Notes: generated from the sequence alone by a model not told the origin. DNA of 64,000 bases from Prorocentrum cordatum (GCA_963575745.1 CAUYUJ010014770.1:220598-284597), one strand, 5' to 3'. Positions 21,216-32,552 are shown, counted from the first letter of the stretch. Numbers and translations: made by a program.

Positions 21216-21602
21216 TACATAGGCTGCGCAGTCGATATCATTTGTTATTCAAGCTTTTGTTTGTTTAAATATATCAAAACAAATCTACACTCCCACCCAC
21301 CCCACCCCACCCCGAAATTAACGGTGCCCCTCTGGGAATTGCAATTCACATGTGGGTACACCCCGCAACCCATCCAAAACATTAGTTTAAATTCGCCAAG
21401 TTAAGCCAGCATCCCCACCCACATCTCCAGGAACAACTATCCGACGGTAGGGCCCCGCACGAACATGTGTTTGGCTTGCCCTCAGCCTGTTCCTACTCGC
21501 CCTGGCGGAAGCCCTCCTCTCGCCCTCTGATATTGCCTCTCCTTTTCCTCTTGTTATTGCTCCTCCTCCTCCTCCTACTTTTCCTCCTCCTCCTCCTCCT
21601 CC

Positions 21603-21637
<35 letters not shown>

Positions 21638-21885
21638 GTCATCATCATCATCATCATCGTCATCATCATCATCATCATCATCGCCCTCCCCCGTCGCCGC
21701 CTCGGCCAGCACGCGCGCGTTCGCCGACCGCTAGATCGCGAAGCCTTCGGGGCACTCCCGCGGGCCACGCCTCTGGGACGACCCCGCGGGCCGCCGGGGC
21801 GCGGGGGGCGGGCCGTCGGGGCAACCCCGCGGGCCAGGCCGCTGGGGCAACCCCGCGGGCCTCGAGGCAGGCGCGGCCGCGCTCA
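21216..21885. repeat. Unassigned, with (CTC)n and (ATC)n
   Basis: 21240-21470 is ordinary sequence with no feature. (CTC)n and (ATC)n tracts fill 21555-21690. From 21700 to 21885 a GGGGCAACCCCGCGGGCC-type word is repeated about four times in degenerate form. Confidence 0.6.
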
Positions 21886-21887
21886 TG

Positions 21888-22100
21888 CGAGGGGCAACGC
21901 GATTCCGCAGGGACGCCGGCGGCTCGCGCTCCAGGAATTCTCGCGCGGGCGGTCACAGGCTCAGCATGTTCCGCGCGCGCGTGGCGCGGGAGAACATGAC
22001 GCAGAGGTGCAGCCACCACTGCTCGTCCGACAAACCCCTGCGACCAGCGTCCTCGCCCCTGGCGCCATCGATGGCGACGCCGTCGCAGCGTCGGGGGACT
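21888..22100 (-). pseudogene. PIF1-family helicase, C-terminal remnant
   Basis: On the minus strand, RCDGVAIDGARG is followed by LSDEQWWLHLCVMFSRA and RARNMLSL, then an in-frame TGA (21953-21955), then PPAREFLEREPPASLRNR. This aligns in order with the helicase at 9.3-10.8 kb (VTIDCAR, WWLNLCAMFSRA, RPPPRWFFERGPPESVKRA) and covers motifs V-VI only. Residues around motif V are degraded and the upstream helicase core is absent. It ends near 22100, with the 160-bp repeats starting ~130 bp further on, the same arrangement as at the first locus. Confidence 0.75.
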
Positions 22101-22229
22101 GGGTTCAGCCGAGCGGGTGGCCCTCTTAAGAACGCGCAAGTGACCCCGCTCGGATTGGGCCGCAAGGGCTCGCATCGCCGTTCGTTCCCGAGGAGCCCGA
22201 ATTTTGCGACAGCCCGAAGATTCGCTCGG

Positions 22230-22965
22230 ATTCTAACATGGACGTTTGGGCCTCATAGCAAGGGGGCTCCCGCTCGAGACTTCCTCGCGTCTCGCTCGCA
22301 GCCGAGGCTCCCGCCTGAGACTTCCTCAAGATTCAACCCTGGCTGGGGCGCCCAAAATTGGCGACGGGTCTAGGCGTGGCAAGACCCGCCCCAGTTGCCG
22401 ACAGGAAATGCGGACTCCAAAAGGAAGGGTTCCTGCCTGAGACTGCCTCGCAATTCGCTCACACGCGAGGCGCCCGCTTGAGACCTCTTCGAAAATCCAA
22501 GGGTGATGGCCCAAAAAATGACAACAGTTACAATATTGGGATGGCCCTCTCCCAGTGCCAACGTGAATTGCGGGTTTCATGGGGGGGGGGGTCCGCCTGA
22601 GATTCCCCCCCGAATCGCTCACAAACGAAGCCCCCGCTCGAGGCTTCTTCAAAATTCAAGCGCGAGGGGCCGAAAGTGAAGACGCCTACGCGGCTCGGAT
22701 GACCCGCCCCGAATGCCAGCATGAATCGCGGGCTCCACAGGGAGGGGCCCCCGCGTGAGACTTCCTCGCAGTTCGCTAACAAACGAAGCCCCTGCTTCGG
22801 GCATATTCAGACTTCACGCGCGAAGGGCCCAAACGTGATGACGGTTGCAAGGTTGAAATGACCCGCTCCGATTACCTGCGTACACTGCGGGCTTCATGGG
22901 GATGGCGCTCCCGCCTGGGACTTCCTCGCAATGCACTCGCAAACGAAGTTCTTTTTGGTCGATTA
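22230..22965. repeat. ~160-bp tandem repeat, five units
   Basis: Units begin with GAGACTTCCTCGCA or variants at 22278, 22441, 22601, 22759 and 22919 (spacings 163, 160, 158, 160). Each carries CGCTCACAAACGAAGCCC, a CTTGAGA...TTCAAAATTCAA segment and a GCCAGCATGAATTGCGGG segment. It is related to the 157-bp units at 10.8-11.0 kb. Confidence 0.9.
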
Positions 22966-23275
22966 TCATTATTGGGTAGTGATCGCAATGGCGATGGCGG
23001 CGCGCGCTGCCGATGTCCGACGATCATGGTGGGATCATGTCGTGATGGAGATTGAGCGATGACGGGATGCGCATGATTGAGAGAGCGAGTGGATGACGAT
23101 GGGGACTGATGATGCTGATGGGGCGGCGGCGGTGATGATTAGGCTGCGCGCCATGATTGATGGCGGTGACGATGATGATGATGAAGAGGACAGGAGCGGG
23201 CGCGAAGAGGACAGGGCGGGCGCGAGGACCGCGCGGGGCGCCCCGAGAAAAAAACAGCCCTACTTCGGATATGGG
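22966..23275. other. No gene; GATGATG-rich
   Basis: Ordinary to GAT-rich sequence. Short GAT runs lie at 23160-23190. Confidence 0.5.
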
Positions 23276-23815
23276 GAACTGTGCGCGGGCATTCGCTTAT
23301 CAAAATCGTCAGTTTTCAAATATCCCTCGGGTTGACGTGGAGCGATGTGCACGCGCGCGCGCTGTCGCGCGCGCGTGCCCAAATCCTACAAGCAAACCTT
23401 AGGTTTCGCATGTTTTTTATCTAAAAAACGAGCGCCCCGAACACATCAACGAACAAGCACGGCCTCGCATCGCGCATGTTCAACAACATCGCCTGCACTC
23501 GGGCCCTTGCAAGTCCTGAGGACAACCGTGCTATTTTTCTGCGTGCGTGACATGCAACCAGATGGACCTCCTGCGCGCGCGTCGAAATCGCTCGACTGCC
23601 CTTCCGCGCGCGCTGTCGCAATAACCCCTTGCAAACGACGTGACGGAAGGCACGCGCGCGTGTCGTCGCGCGCATGTGGCAACCCTTCAGAAACCACAGG
23701 TGTCGTGCTGATTTCAAAATCGAGCGCCCAGGAATAACTCTCTCTCTCTCTCTCTCTCTCTCTCCCTTTCTATAGATAACAAGGTTTCGCAACGTCAGTT
23801 TTCAATTATCCCAGT
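23276..23815. repeat. Diverged relatives of the module arm, with (CT)n
   Basis: Contains the arm-like words GTGCACGCGCGCGCGCTGTCGCGCGCGCGTGCC, here split around an inverted CGCGCGCG core at about 23348-23380, then AGGTTTCGCA, GTCGAAATCGCTCG, CCTTGCAAACGACG, CACGCGCGCGTGTCGTCGCG and TTTCAAAATCGAGCGCC. This is the vocabulary of the arm in the four CGA modules but more diverged and without a CGA tract. A (CT)n tract sits at 23739-23765. Confidence 0.55.
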
Positions 23816-23859
23816 GCGACCCTACCTAGGAGTTGGAACCTCTAGGAAAGCAGCATGCT

Positions 23860-24015
23860 ATGCTCTGCTCTGCTCTGCTCTGCTCTGCTATGCTATGCTG
23901 CGCAATGCTATGCTGGGCTAGGCTAGGCTATACTATGCTATGCTATGCTATGCTTTGCTATGCTGCGCTATGCTATGCTGCGCTATGCTGCGCTATGCTA
24001 TGCTATGCTATGATG
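23860..24015. repeat. (CTATG)n / TGCTATGC pentanucleotide array
   Basis: Imperfect tandem CTCTG, then CTATG pentamers with GCGCAATG and GGCTA variants, about 30 units. Confidence 0.92.
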
Positions 24016-24774
24016 TGTTGTTGCTTTGCCTTCGAGTTTGCCTTCACTTGTGCCTTTGCTTTTGCTTTTGCTTGGCACCCAGGGGCAACTGGGGGAACCG
24101 CGCGTTTGCTTTTACCTTTGCTGTTGCTTTTGGTTGGTTCCCAAGGGACTGGGGGAACCGCCCGGGGCGGTTTACACTGCCCGGCCCCTTTAAGCTAAGA
24201 GAGTAAGAACCCTTCTAGGCAGAGCCTAGGTAGGGAAAAATGCATGCGATTGCGCTCCTGCGAATTCTACAGACAAGCCATCGACATTCAACCTTTTTTT
24301 TCAAACAAATTCTACAAAACGGGCCTAACGCGCCTCATGTCGAAATCATTGGAGCGCCATTGCGCGCGCGCTGGCGGGGGGGGAGGTCGATCCGCGTCAA
24401 ATAACACCATGCGGGCCACTCTCGCGCGTCGGCCGCACGCGCAGGCCGAACACCTTTCGGACGCCGTCGTCGTCGGCGGCGCGAGTAGCATCGGCGCCGT
24501 CAGTGGCCGTGCCGTCGTCGTTGTCGCCATCGCCACCAGCGCCGCCACTGCCATTCTCGCGTCTGCTGTTGTCGGCGTTGCCGTGACACCGCGCCCGCCC
24601 AAGTCGCCGACTCGCACTGGAGCGCCCGCCGGGAAGTGCCCAACGGTCAATGCAACTGCGGCCGCGTCGGTCGCGCCAAACTAGCTGGCCGTTTTGCGCT
24701 CGAGCACGCGCGCTAGCGGGGCCGCGGCGAGGCGCCAACCAGCGCCAACCAGCCATCGCAATCGCCGCCGCATG
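24016..24774. other. No recognisable gene
   Basis: TTTGCC-type hexamer runs lie at 24020-24140 and a GGGGAACCGCG duplication at 24088 and 24152. At about 24265-24390 a fragment resembles the module arm (CTACAAAACGGGC, CATGTCGAAATCATT, GCGCGCGCGC). The GC-rich remainder has no recognisable frame. Confidence 0.45.
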
Positions 24775-25395
24775 GATTATGTTGCACCGTATGTGATGCA
24801 CCAGATAGACTGCGACGCATGTAGTTTGCACCATCGGTGGCAATACACATGGCGCACCACAAACATTACACCACATAGATTGAACAACACAAAATACAAA
24901 ACCGATACTTCGCAACGCATCCTGCGCACACAGGATGCACAGTATATGCTGCAGACTACATATTGCACCACATGGCGTGCACCGCGTAGACTGCGCCCCA
25001 TACGTTGCACCACACATATTGCACAACCCATGTTGCACAAGAGGTATTGCACACTATATAATGCACAACGTATACTGCGCAACACATACCGCCACATAGG
25101 CTGCACACCATCACTTGCACAACACATATGATACAACTGCTTTGCACAATCATGTGCCAAATTTATTGCACCACATAGGCGGCGCACCATATATTGCACA
25201 ACATCCTTTCAAAAATCCAGAGGCTAACCCACAAGCTGCACAACGCATGTAGAATTCACCACATGGGCTGCACCACATCGACTGCCCCCCATACACTGCA
25301 CCACATTAACTGCACCGCGTAGATTGCACAACTCAGATTGACGACGTGCGTTGAACAGCAAAGAACGCCCAACATATATTACACAACATAGCCTG
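24775..25395 (-). repeat. GCACCACATA-type degenerate repeat, block 3
   Basis: About 35 degenerate 14-20 bp units such as TTGCACCACAT, TGCACAACATA and GCACCACATAG. On the minus strand this is the GTGGTGCAA family of 13.27 and 17.6 kb. No frame stays ordinary through it. Confidence 0.75.
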
Positions 25396-25429
25396 CTACA
25401 CGCACGCAATGTGGGGCTCACGCTCGCCA

Positions 25430-26345
25430 GCATGATGCGTACTTGTCGCCTCCTGGGAGCCTCTTGAGAGCCTCTTCGGGGCCTTCTGTGGCCTTCTTAG
25501 GGCCACCTTGAGCTGTCCTGGGCGGTCTGGAGGCAATCTGCGGCTGTTTTGGCGGGTTCGAGCGCCGTCTTTGCCCCTCAGCGGCCGTCTCGGCGCCATT
25601 TTGGAGGGCCCCCCGGGGCCCCTGTTCGCCCGCGGATGTTTGAAGGACTTGGTTTCGACAACTGGAATGCATACGCCGTATTAAAACATGCACATTTACC
25701 CCCCCCCACATATACATATATATGTATTTGTATACACATACATACATAGAGACATGCAGACGTACAAGCATGCATACATAGAAGCATACATACATACATA
25801 CAATTATACATATATACACATGGATGTATATATATATATATATATATGTATGCACATGCACATACGTGTATATATACACATACATACATACACATATACA
25901 TGCATACATATATACATACACACATACATTATATACGCATATATACATAAAATTGTGTATGCAAATATACAAACACAAACATAGATCGACGCCTCAGGGC
26001 GGGGCGCGGGGCGCCCTGCAGAGGCGTCCCAACGGGCTCGAGGATGGCCCCAAAGTAGCCTTGAGAGACCCTGGGGAAGTGCCCCGAGAAACCTTGAAAA
26101 AAAAACACCCCAAACAAGGACCCCAAAGCGAAGGCCTGACGGGGCTCCAGGACTTGCTCAGCGAAGGCCCCAGAGGAAGGCAGACGAGGGCTCAGGAAGG
26201 ACTCCACGAGCTGCGCCACAATGGCCCCAATATGTGCTCCGACAGGGCCCGGAAATGCTTCGACGAGAGCGTGGCAACGGACTCCGGATGTGCTCATGCT
26301 ACGCTTAAACACATTGGCAAAAGGGCCCCCCAGAGGCCAAACGGC
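25430..26345. repeat. GGCC-family blocks around a TACATA microsatellite
   Basis: 25440-25640 is CTTGGG/GGCCTC-type degenerate repeat in the forward orientation and 25990-26340 is GGCCCCAA-type in the reverse orientation. Between them 25700-25980 is a TACATA/CATATG microsatellite. The two oppositely oriented blocks flank the AT-rich tract. Confidence 0.7.
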
Positions 26346-26608
26346 AGCGAGTGGCGCGCTATCAACTGTGACACATGCTCAATATCACACCCGTGAAACT
26401 TTGTCATGTGCTAACCGGTGGTGGATCGCGTAATCGCGCTGATCCTTGTAAACGTCTAGAGGCAGCAGGCAAAGAATCCCAGTCGGGATGGCAGTCAAGG
26501 CGCGCAGTAACGTCACTTCCCGGCCGGGGTAGTGCTCACTCTGGCTCTGGCCAGTTGCTTCTTTACCTTCTTCAAGGTCGACTCTGGATATGTAATTTCG
26601 CCATGTGA

Positions 26609-28080
26609 TTATGTGCACGATGCTTTAACTAGAAAATCAATAGGCATGGCTTTTGTAAGACAATACACAGCCATTCCACTCGTGTCAATCCAACGGATGT
26701 TGTCACAAAACAAACGTGGATGCAACCTTTTGGTCCATATGTCCTGCCTCATACTACATGGATATAGATACATACTTACACGTTTGTCTTCTGATTTCCC
26801 CATAGTGGGCGGTATCAAAAAGTTCTTCGAGGCTTTTACAATCAATCACCCACGAGTGTCTCATGGCCGCAGCTGCCTTTTCCTCCTAATCGGTCGGCAA
26901 CTTAAGTCCGGCACCAAGCATGCCTAGCGCGTCGGCGATGGCAGCACGAATACGCACACGAGACTCCACACTTCATAGACATGCCAATGTCTCTCCTTGA
27001 AGCGAAGATTTACATACACCGTACTTGACACACTCATATTGGGTGGACCCGGTCGCTGTTCTCCTTGATGAATCCCAGGCTGGCAAGTCCATTCAACCTG
27101 GCCCTCTGAAACCTGAGGGCCTCAACATTTCCCTTGGCTAAACAATCATCACCTGCCCAGCTGGCGTCAATAATTGTGAAAATTATAATGCCTGAGTCCC
27201 ATCACACAGCACCTCCTTTGAACGTTAACCCGCGATCTGCGGACTGCGTGGCTTCCTCCAGGACACGACTGGTCCCCTTGAGGTGGAGTACCTTCGCGCG
27301 ACTCACTGCAGTCTGCAGGCGGCCCACGCGATGCAACGGCGCAGGTCTGCACTGTCGCGTGACCCAAGATAGCGCACCCGCGACTGACCTGGGCTGAAAT
27401 ATTTCTCCTTTGCTGCAACTCCTGGAGCGAGGGCTGTCCCTGGGATAGGATGCACCTTCAATTTTCCCAATGTTACCATTAGCCGATATACTGACGGTAA
27501 AATCTGCGTTTTGAGAAACATCCAGCCCGCAGTGGAGGACATGTGCCGACATGATTTCGCGAATATCGAACTCTGCGAACGCAGGATTAATGACCTTCTA
27601 ACTTTCCACAGTTGGAGCCCAAAGAATGTCATCTACATGTGTTCCTAATATGCAATTAATGTCATCATTATCCTCATGCCTACTGAATTAGGCTGGCATA
27701 GTACGGTTCTGAGTCCGCGAGCGTCGAACCTCTCGTGGATTCGCCCCCATGGAACTCTTCCCGCGCCACGCGCGCCGTAGACAGGCATGCGCGCGATCAG
27801 AGCTCCACCAGCCGGTGCCCCCTCGAGTTCGTCGGGGACCCCTGAGCAGCACAGGGCGATCTAATTCCTGCCATGTGATGTCCGCGCACTTCAGCGTCTT
27901 CCAGCTCGCATGTTGGCGAATCCATACGTAGGCCCAGAGATTATTCCAAGTTTCCTCGCACAGCAAGTCTGCTCTTGCACAGCGGCGCAACCGGCGGTCC
28001 TCCTGGCCTGCGGAGGTGCTCATTTACATAAATCAATCCATTGCGTTGGTACCATGCGATATCCTTCGTCGAGAAGCTTA
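26609..28080 (-). pseudogene. copia reverse transcriptase and RNase H
   Basis: RT begins near 28076 (LLDEGYRMVPTQWIDLCK, then in another frame NEHLRRPGGPPVAP and CKSRLAVRGNLE). The palm motif is GTHVDDILWAP (HVDD at 27628-27639, in place of the common YVDD). The thumb/connection region includes ALSWVTRQCRPAPLHRVGRL and SADRGLTFKGG. RNase H follows with FTIIDASWAGDD (first catalytic Asp near 27170) and ends with LIPPTMGKSEDKR, SMRQDIWTK and DNIRWIDTSGMAVYCLTKAM (26845-26609). At least four frame changes or stops break it. Family call is firm; it is non-functional as assembled. Confidence 0.85.
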
Positions 28081-28159
28081 CTTATGCAGTTCCACGGGTC
28101 TATAGGCACGGCAGCGTTCAACGTCCGCCATGTTCCCCATTCATCCTGTCTGGCAAGTC

Positions 28160-28675
28160 TTAATCCTCTCTTAACGTCCGCAGATTCACGGATTCACGAT
28201 GGCACGCCAGGATTTGGGCACTTTCCAGCTTCTTATTCGACCATGTCTTGTTGGTTGCACGCTCATTACATAATCCATCAAGTGGTTCTCCTGGCTTGAC
28301 CGCCATCGAAGCTTGTCTGCACTCGAGAAGACTCATACCTGGTCTCGCTGTGCCCACTCTTTGCATGGCCGCGAACAGCGGGCTCACTGGTCCGGGAGCT
28401 GGTTCTGACATAAAATCGGATGGTCTTCCCGTTGTGCGTTCTCCATTATATACTCTCCTGCGCATCTCTTCACTACTACTCTGTAAACCATGAGGAACGT
28501 CATCCTGCAGTGATCTCTGCAAAGGCGCCCGGGCCACCTGTGGCGGTCTCGGCCCCGGCGGCGGCGCAGGGGCGACTATCTCATCTGCATGGTCATCGTC
28601 CTCTTCCACGTGGCGAGAGGCTCCCTCGATAACCTCAGGATCCTCGGGGATTTCTGGTAGCATGCTATATGTCAT
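28160..28675 (-). pseudogene. copia integrase-RT linker
   Basis: A 171-codon open stretch in the same frame as the integrase tail. It starts MTYSMLPEIPEDPEVIEG, has an acidic patch (EEDDDHADE) and a proline-rich run, and ends SVNLRTLRED. This composition is typical of the variable region between integrase and reverse transcriptase in copia elements. It has no catalytic motif. Confidence 0.6.
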
Positions 28676-28684
28676 GAACGGTGA

Positions 28685-29149
28685 TTATGCCACCAGTTGT
28701 TCAGCTGGCTGAGGTTCTTGCAGATCTCGACGCTCGCCTACGAGCGATTGTTGCTGGCCGTCTGGAGGCGCATGCCTGTCGACTCCTCCGTCATGATGTC
28801 TAGAGAGGTATTGATGCGCCAATGCTTCAGCCGCCAGGCACGGTCGAAGCCAATCGATAGCTACACCAACGGGTACCCCTCCGGTGATTATCCATGCGTT
28901 TTTACCATCGAAACCCACGATCCGCGATCTGGTGCTACACTTGGCGGTGACCTCGCCGTCTGTCGGCCATTTGCGAAAGCATGCTGCGTCACCGACCTGG
29001 TACTCGCCAGCCAGAGGCGCAGCTTTTCGGAGAGCGGCTCGTGCGACCCCACTCCCGACGTCGTGCTCTGCGAACGCTTTTCTGGCAGAGGCGCAGATCG
29101 CAGCGTGGCGAAAGAACTCTTCAGCTCCGACCTCGGCGACGTCTGCTCA
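28685..29149 (-). pseudogene. copia integrase C-terminal region
   Basis: The minus strand reads EEFFRHAAICASARKAFAEH, then ALRKAAPLAGEYQVGDAACF, TAKCSTRSRIVGFDGKNAWI and ending AIDWLRPCLAAEALAHQYL. This matches the region after the integrase catalytic core in dinoflagellate copia polyproteins: a helix with ARKAF, the GEYQVGD strand pair, the GKNAWI strand and the LRP.xxEAL motif. An in-frame TGA precedes it at about 29150, and the same frame continues past a stop near 28685 into the linker (28675-28160). Confidence 0.8.
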
Positions 29150-29186
29150 TGCACCTAGGTCGAACGCTTCAAGCGATGCCTGGTCG

Positions 29187-29232
29187 TTGGGCTGATGCTG
29201 CCTAGGTCGTTGGGCTGATGCTGCCTGGTTGC
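29187..29232. repeat. 22-bp tandem duplication
   Basis: GTCGTTGGGCTGATGCTGCC is repeated twice in direct succession at the 5' edge of the copia fragment. It looks like a local slippage product and adds seven codons plus one base. Confidence 0.8.
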
Positions 29233-29244
29233 CACCTCGTATGT

Positions 29245-30430
29245 GATGATGGTGTTGTCGTCCAGCTCGTCTGCGACGTTGCAGTTGCTGCTGCTGCCCG
29301 GCTCGTTGCTGCAACGATTCTCGGCCAGGCTGCAAGCGATGATACTCAGCGCGTTGCCCCATGAAGTATGAAGAGCGCAGTGGCAAAGCACTGCGAGACT
29401 TCTGAGAGCCAGCATGTAGGTCTGCACGGCCACTCTGATGCAAATCTCGCAACCGTTAAACTGATGCAGCTCCAGGCTGCCAGTGGAAATGCAGATCGCA
29501 ATGCCCCCCCCCCCCCCCCCCACACGCACACACACACACGCACACGCACGCACCCGCCACCGCCGCCACCGCCGCCACCGCCGCCACCACACACCACCAC
29601 CACTTCGCAAGACAAGATAGGACATGAAATCTTAATATCCGCGCCCAGGCCAAAACGCGAGCACGCGCGTCCACCCCCCCGCCCAGCTCGCGAGCCGCAG
29701 CGGTTGCGGGCGAGAGGGGCGCTGCGCAGAGCGCGAGCGAGCGAGCGAGCGAGAGCAGCATCAGCAGAGACCATTCTCCTTCTCACCCTAAATCTCACAT
29801 CCCTGCCCACCTGATTTCCACGCCAAGAGGGCCCCGAGAGGCCAGCGACCCTGTGGGCAACCAAAGGAAAATCAAGATGTTTGGCTTGATCGAGCTCTCA
29901 CTTCCCATGGGCTCTTCAGGTTTCTAGAAGATGGCTCCAACATGGCGCCATGAGAGTGCCGAGACGATCCCAAGAGAGGTCCAGGACGGGCCCTAGAGGA
30001 CCCCGCGAGGTAAGAGCATGAGAAATCCCAAAGGAAAGTCATATGTTTTGGCCTTCTCGCCGCTGCGCTGAGATGGCCCAGGAGAGCCCCGGGGCGGGCC
30101 CGCGAGGCCCGAGACGGGCCCGAGAGCGCCCCGAGAGCGAGGAGGAGGAGGTGGAGGAGGAGGAGGAAGAGCGCACGCCCCAAGGGGGCGCCGTCAGGTT
30201 ACCGACGAACGAGAGCCGCATGCCGCATTGAAAGGTGGTGACCACAGCTGCCGAACTGCGATTGGGGCTAATGCAAGCTCGACGCGGATCTCCGTCCTGA
30301 CCAGGTCGCGGACAATCTCGATCGCGAGATCGGCGCCGTCACTTTCCGCCCCCGCCCCGAAGCAGAGCCGCGGGAAGGGGCGGGCGGGGGGGGCGCGCAA
30401 GCGGGGCAAAGCAATGAGGTGAAGCAAGCG
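29245..30430. repeat. Poly-C, (CA)n, (CCG)n and GGCCC-type repeats
   Basis: C17 at 29504-29520, then ACACGCAC-type and CGCCAC-type runs to 29600, and GAGC repeats at 29735-29756. From 29940 to 30160 the GGCCCCGAG/CCAAGAG degenerate family returns. No gene is recognised. Confidence 0.55.
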
Positions 30431-30439
30431 GGGGCAAGA

Positions 30440-32552
30440 GATGTAGTGGAGGAACGACTCGGGGCGACCAGGGCAGCCAGATCTGCAGGGCAGCGGCGTG
30501 AGAATATGGACCCTACGGATGGTGATCCACCCTCCAGCGATGGTTTAAAGGGGAGACTACACTTTGCACGGCTGAGAACGCGACAAGGCTTAGCGAAGCG
30601 TGAGCCATCTTGTCCCCGCAGCGGCAAAGGATAAAGGTTCGGGAGGGGCCGCGTCGTAGGCCCCCGAAAGATCAGCTCGCGGAAACGATCTGGAAATTCT
30701 GATCGCATTAACTGGGACATGACGGCGCGCTGAGGTTCCTGCCCCCCTCGCCCACGACGCGCGCGCCCACGGCCCCGACAGCTAATTCCTCTGGCGCCAC
30801 CGTCGGTGCGCCGAGCGCCGGTAGAGAGATCACCGAGCTGCCGGAATCTGTCCCCACCGGGCAAGGGGGCGCCCCGGGGATCAGCGGCAGCATCGGTGGC
30901 TGCGTGGAGACGAGCCGCTGGCAATGGGGGGCCGCGGCAGCCTCGTGAGCATCGACGATAGCATTGCATCGCGTCTCGCTCGTGCAACTGGCATGGCGCA
31001 GAGAGGAGGCCTTGGCGCGCGCGCGCGCAGGCCGTGGGCGTCCACGCCCCCCCACCACCACTCAAAGCTCCGCTCCCAAATTTTCAACGCGCGCGTCGAC
31101 GGACGCCCGGCGCACCCCTCAGAGTACACTCGAACACTCGAGGGGGATGCCGATCGCAGCCAATTGCGCGCCCCGAAAAAATCGCGCGGGGGGGAAGCAC
31201 TGGGAGAGAGGCGGAGGAGCTGGTGGAGAGCGACATATTCTTTGCGAACGATCTCTTGGCACAGCGGGAAAAACTGCGCCGCGAGGCACCCGGGAATAGA
31301 CAAGCACGCGTTCTCGCAGTCTCATGGCCGCTTCGCTGGAGGCGCGGGCGCGGGCAATCGCGCGAATCCTGGGCCGCCATGTTTCGCCGGCCTCGCGCCA
31401 GATCTCGCGCAGGCTGACCCTGGGGCCGAATGGCGCCCCAAGATGCTCGGCCCACGAGCGCGCCTTGAACGGTGCCCAGGCGGGGGCAAGCTGAGCGATG
31501 AGCTGGGAGATTCGGGCGCACCTTACCACTGCGCAGGCAGCTGCCAACGGCACTGCGTCGCACTTTGTCGGCTGCAGCGCCGATGTGGCCAGGCGCTCGG
31601 CGAGCGCGAAGGCGGCGCGCAGCGAAAGCACTGAGCGATTCTAATTCAAGACAACTCCTGCATCGTCCTCGCAGGCGCCGAGGGTCGCTGCAGCTTTGCT
31701 AGGACTAGGGGCAACGAGGTGGCGGGGGAAGGGGTCAAACCCAAGAACCCTGAGAGACCCTGGGGGAGGGGCGGCCCTGGGGAACGCCGGCGGTTATGGC
31801 GCGCGTCGGGGCTGCCCCTGAACCCGCTTGCACGCGCGCAAAAGCGTCGGCACCCAGAGCAAAGATGGCCCGCGGGAAACGCTGCGGAAGGCGTGACCTC
31901 TGCTGCGCTATTCGCAGCTCGGTTTAACTCATGCTGGGAAAAGCCGCGCGCGCATCAAAACGCAAGAAGAGGGTGTGTGCGCGCGTGCGCGCGTGTGTCC
32001 GCACCTACGACGATCGCTCTTCTAGCAGCCGAGTCCACGCTGATGATATTGGAAGCAAGGTTTCGGCCCTTAATAAAACCTTGCCGAACCAAATGGGTTT
32101 GCCGTGCAACCGTGTGATGCATCTACTGTTTGACCGCGGACGCGAGGAGCTTGCTGTCCGAATTCTCGGGCGTCGGGGGTCGGGGGGGCCCCGGCCCCCG
32201 CGCGGCCCGCGCTGCCCTCGGGCCCCCCGCCCTCGGGAATGAAAGCGAATATGCCGCGGTTTTCATACCGGCTGGGGCGGGGCTGCCACCCGCGAGGTAG
32301 AGGGGGGGGTCGACGCGGGGCAGAGGGACATTTACGGCTGCACTTCCACGCAACATGCGTGAGACGATCAGGTCCTGGAGCCGAGTCGCGCGATCGGCCA
32401 AGGCATTCCGCCAGCTCCACCTGAGAGGGGGCGCGGAAGCCAGAGCCTGGGGGGTCAGAAATTGCGCAGTCCAAGAACTCAGCGATTTCGGCCTCTGGCC
32501 GGGGTCGCCGCGTGAAAACAGGCTGCCGATGCTGTCTCAAAGCGCCCGCCAT
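30440..32552 (-). mobile_element. LINE-type non-LTR retrotransposon, reverse transcriptase region (decayed)
   Basis: On the minus strand: EVELAECLGRSRDSAPGPD-like start (SQVELAECLGRSRDSAPGPD, ~32470-32400), GIFAFIPEGGG, ENSDSKLLASAVKQ, VRQGFIKGRNLASNIISVD (~32080-32025), FLRFDARAAFPSMS (motif A, with the FD..AAFPS signature, ~31960-31930), ACEDDAGVVLN then a TAG (motif C as EDD, ~31675-31650), LQPTKCDAVPLAAA, FGPRVSLREIWREAGETWR, then C-terminal RKEYVALHQLLRLSPSA and FFGARNWLRSASPSSVRVYS (~31240-31130), and MRSEFPDRFRELIFRG (~30720-30670). This is the order of dinoflagellate LINE RTs. Numerous frameshifts and stops show it is dead. No endonuclease domain is recognised upstream. The distal ~250 bp are assigned by context. 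Confidence 0.82.

Larger units (their letters stand above)
26515..29240 (-). mobile_element. Ty1/copia retrotransposon, C-terminal half (decayed)
   Basis: In polyprotein order on the minus strand: integrase C-terminal region, acidic/proline linker, reverse transcriptase, RNase H, ending near 26520 after KKVKKQLARARVST. The coding sense is spread over several frames with in-frame stops (for example TGA near 29150 and stops after VESx and after GGAV), so it is inactive. No Gag, protease or integrase core is present upstream within 20 kb, and I could not find LTRs. It lacks the 14-bp palindromes that riddle the 50-57 kb element. Confidence 0.85.
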
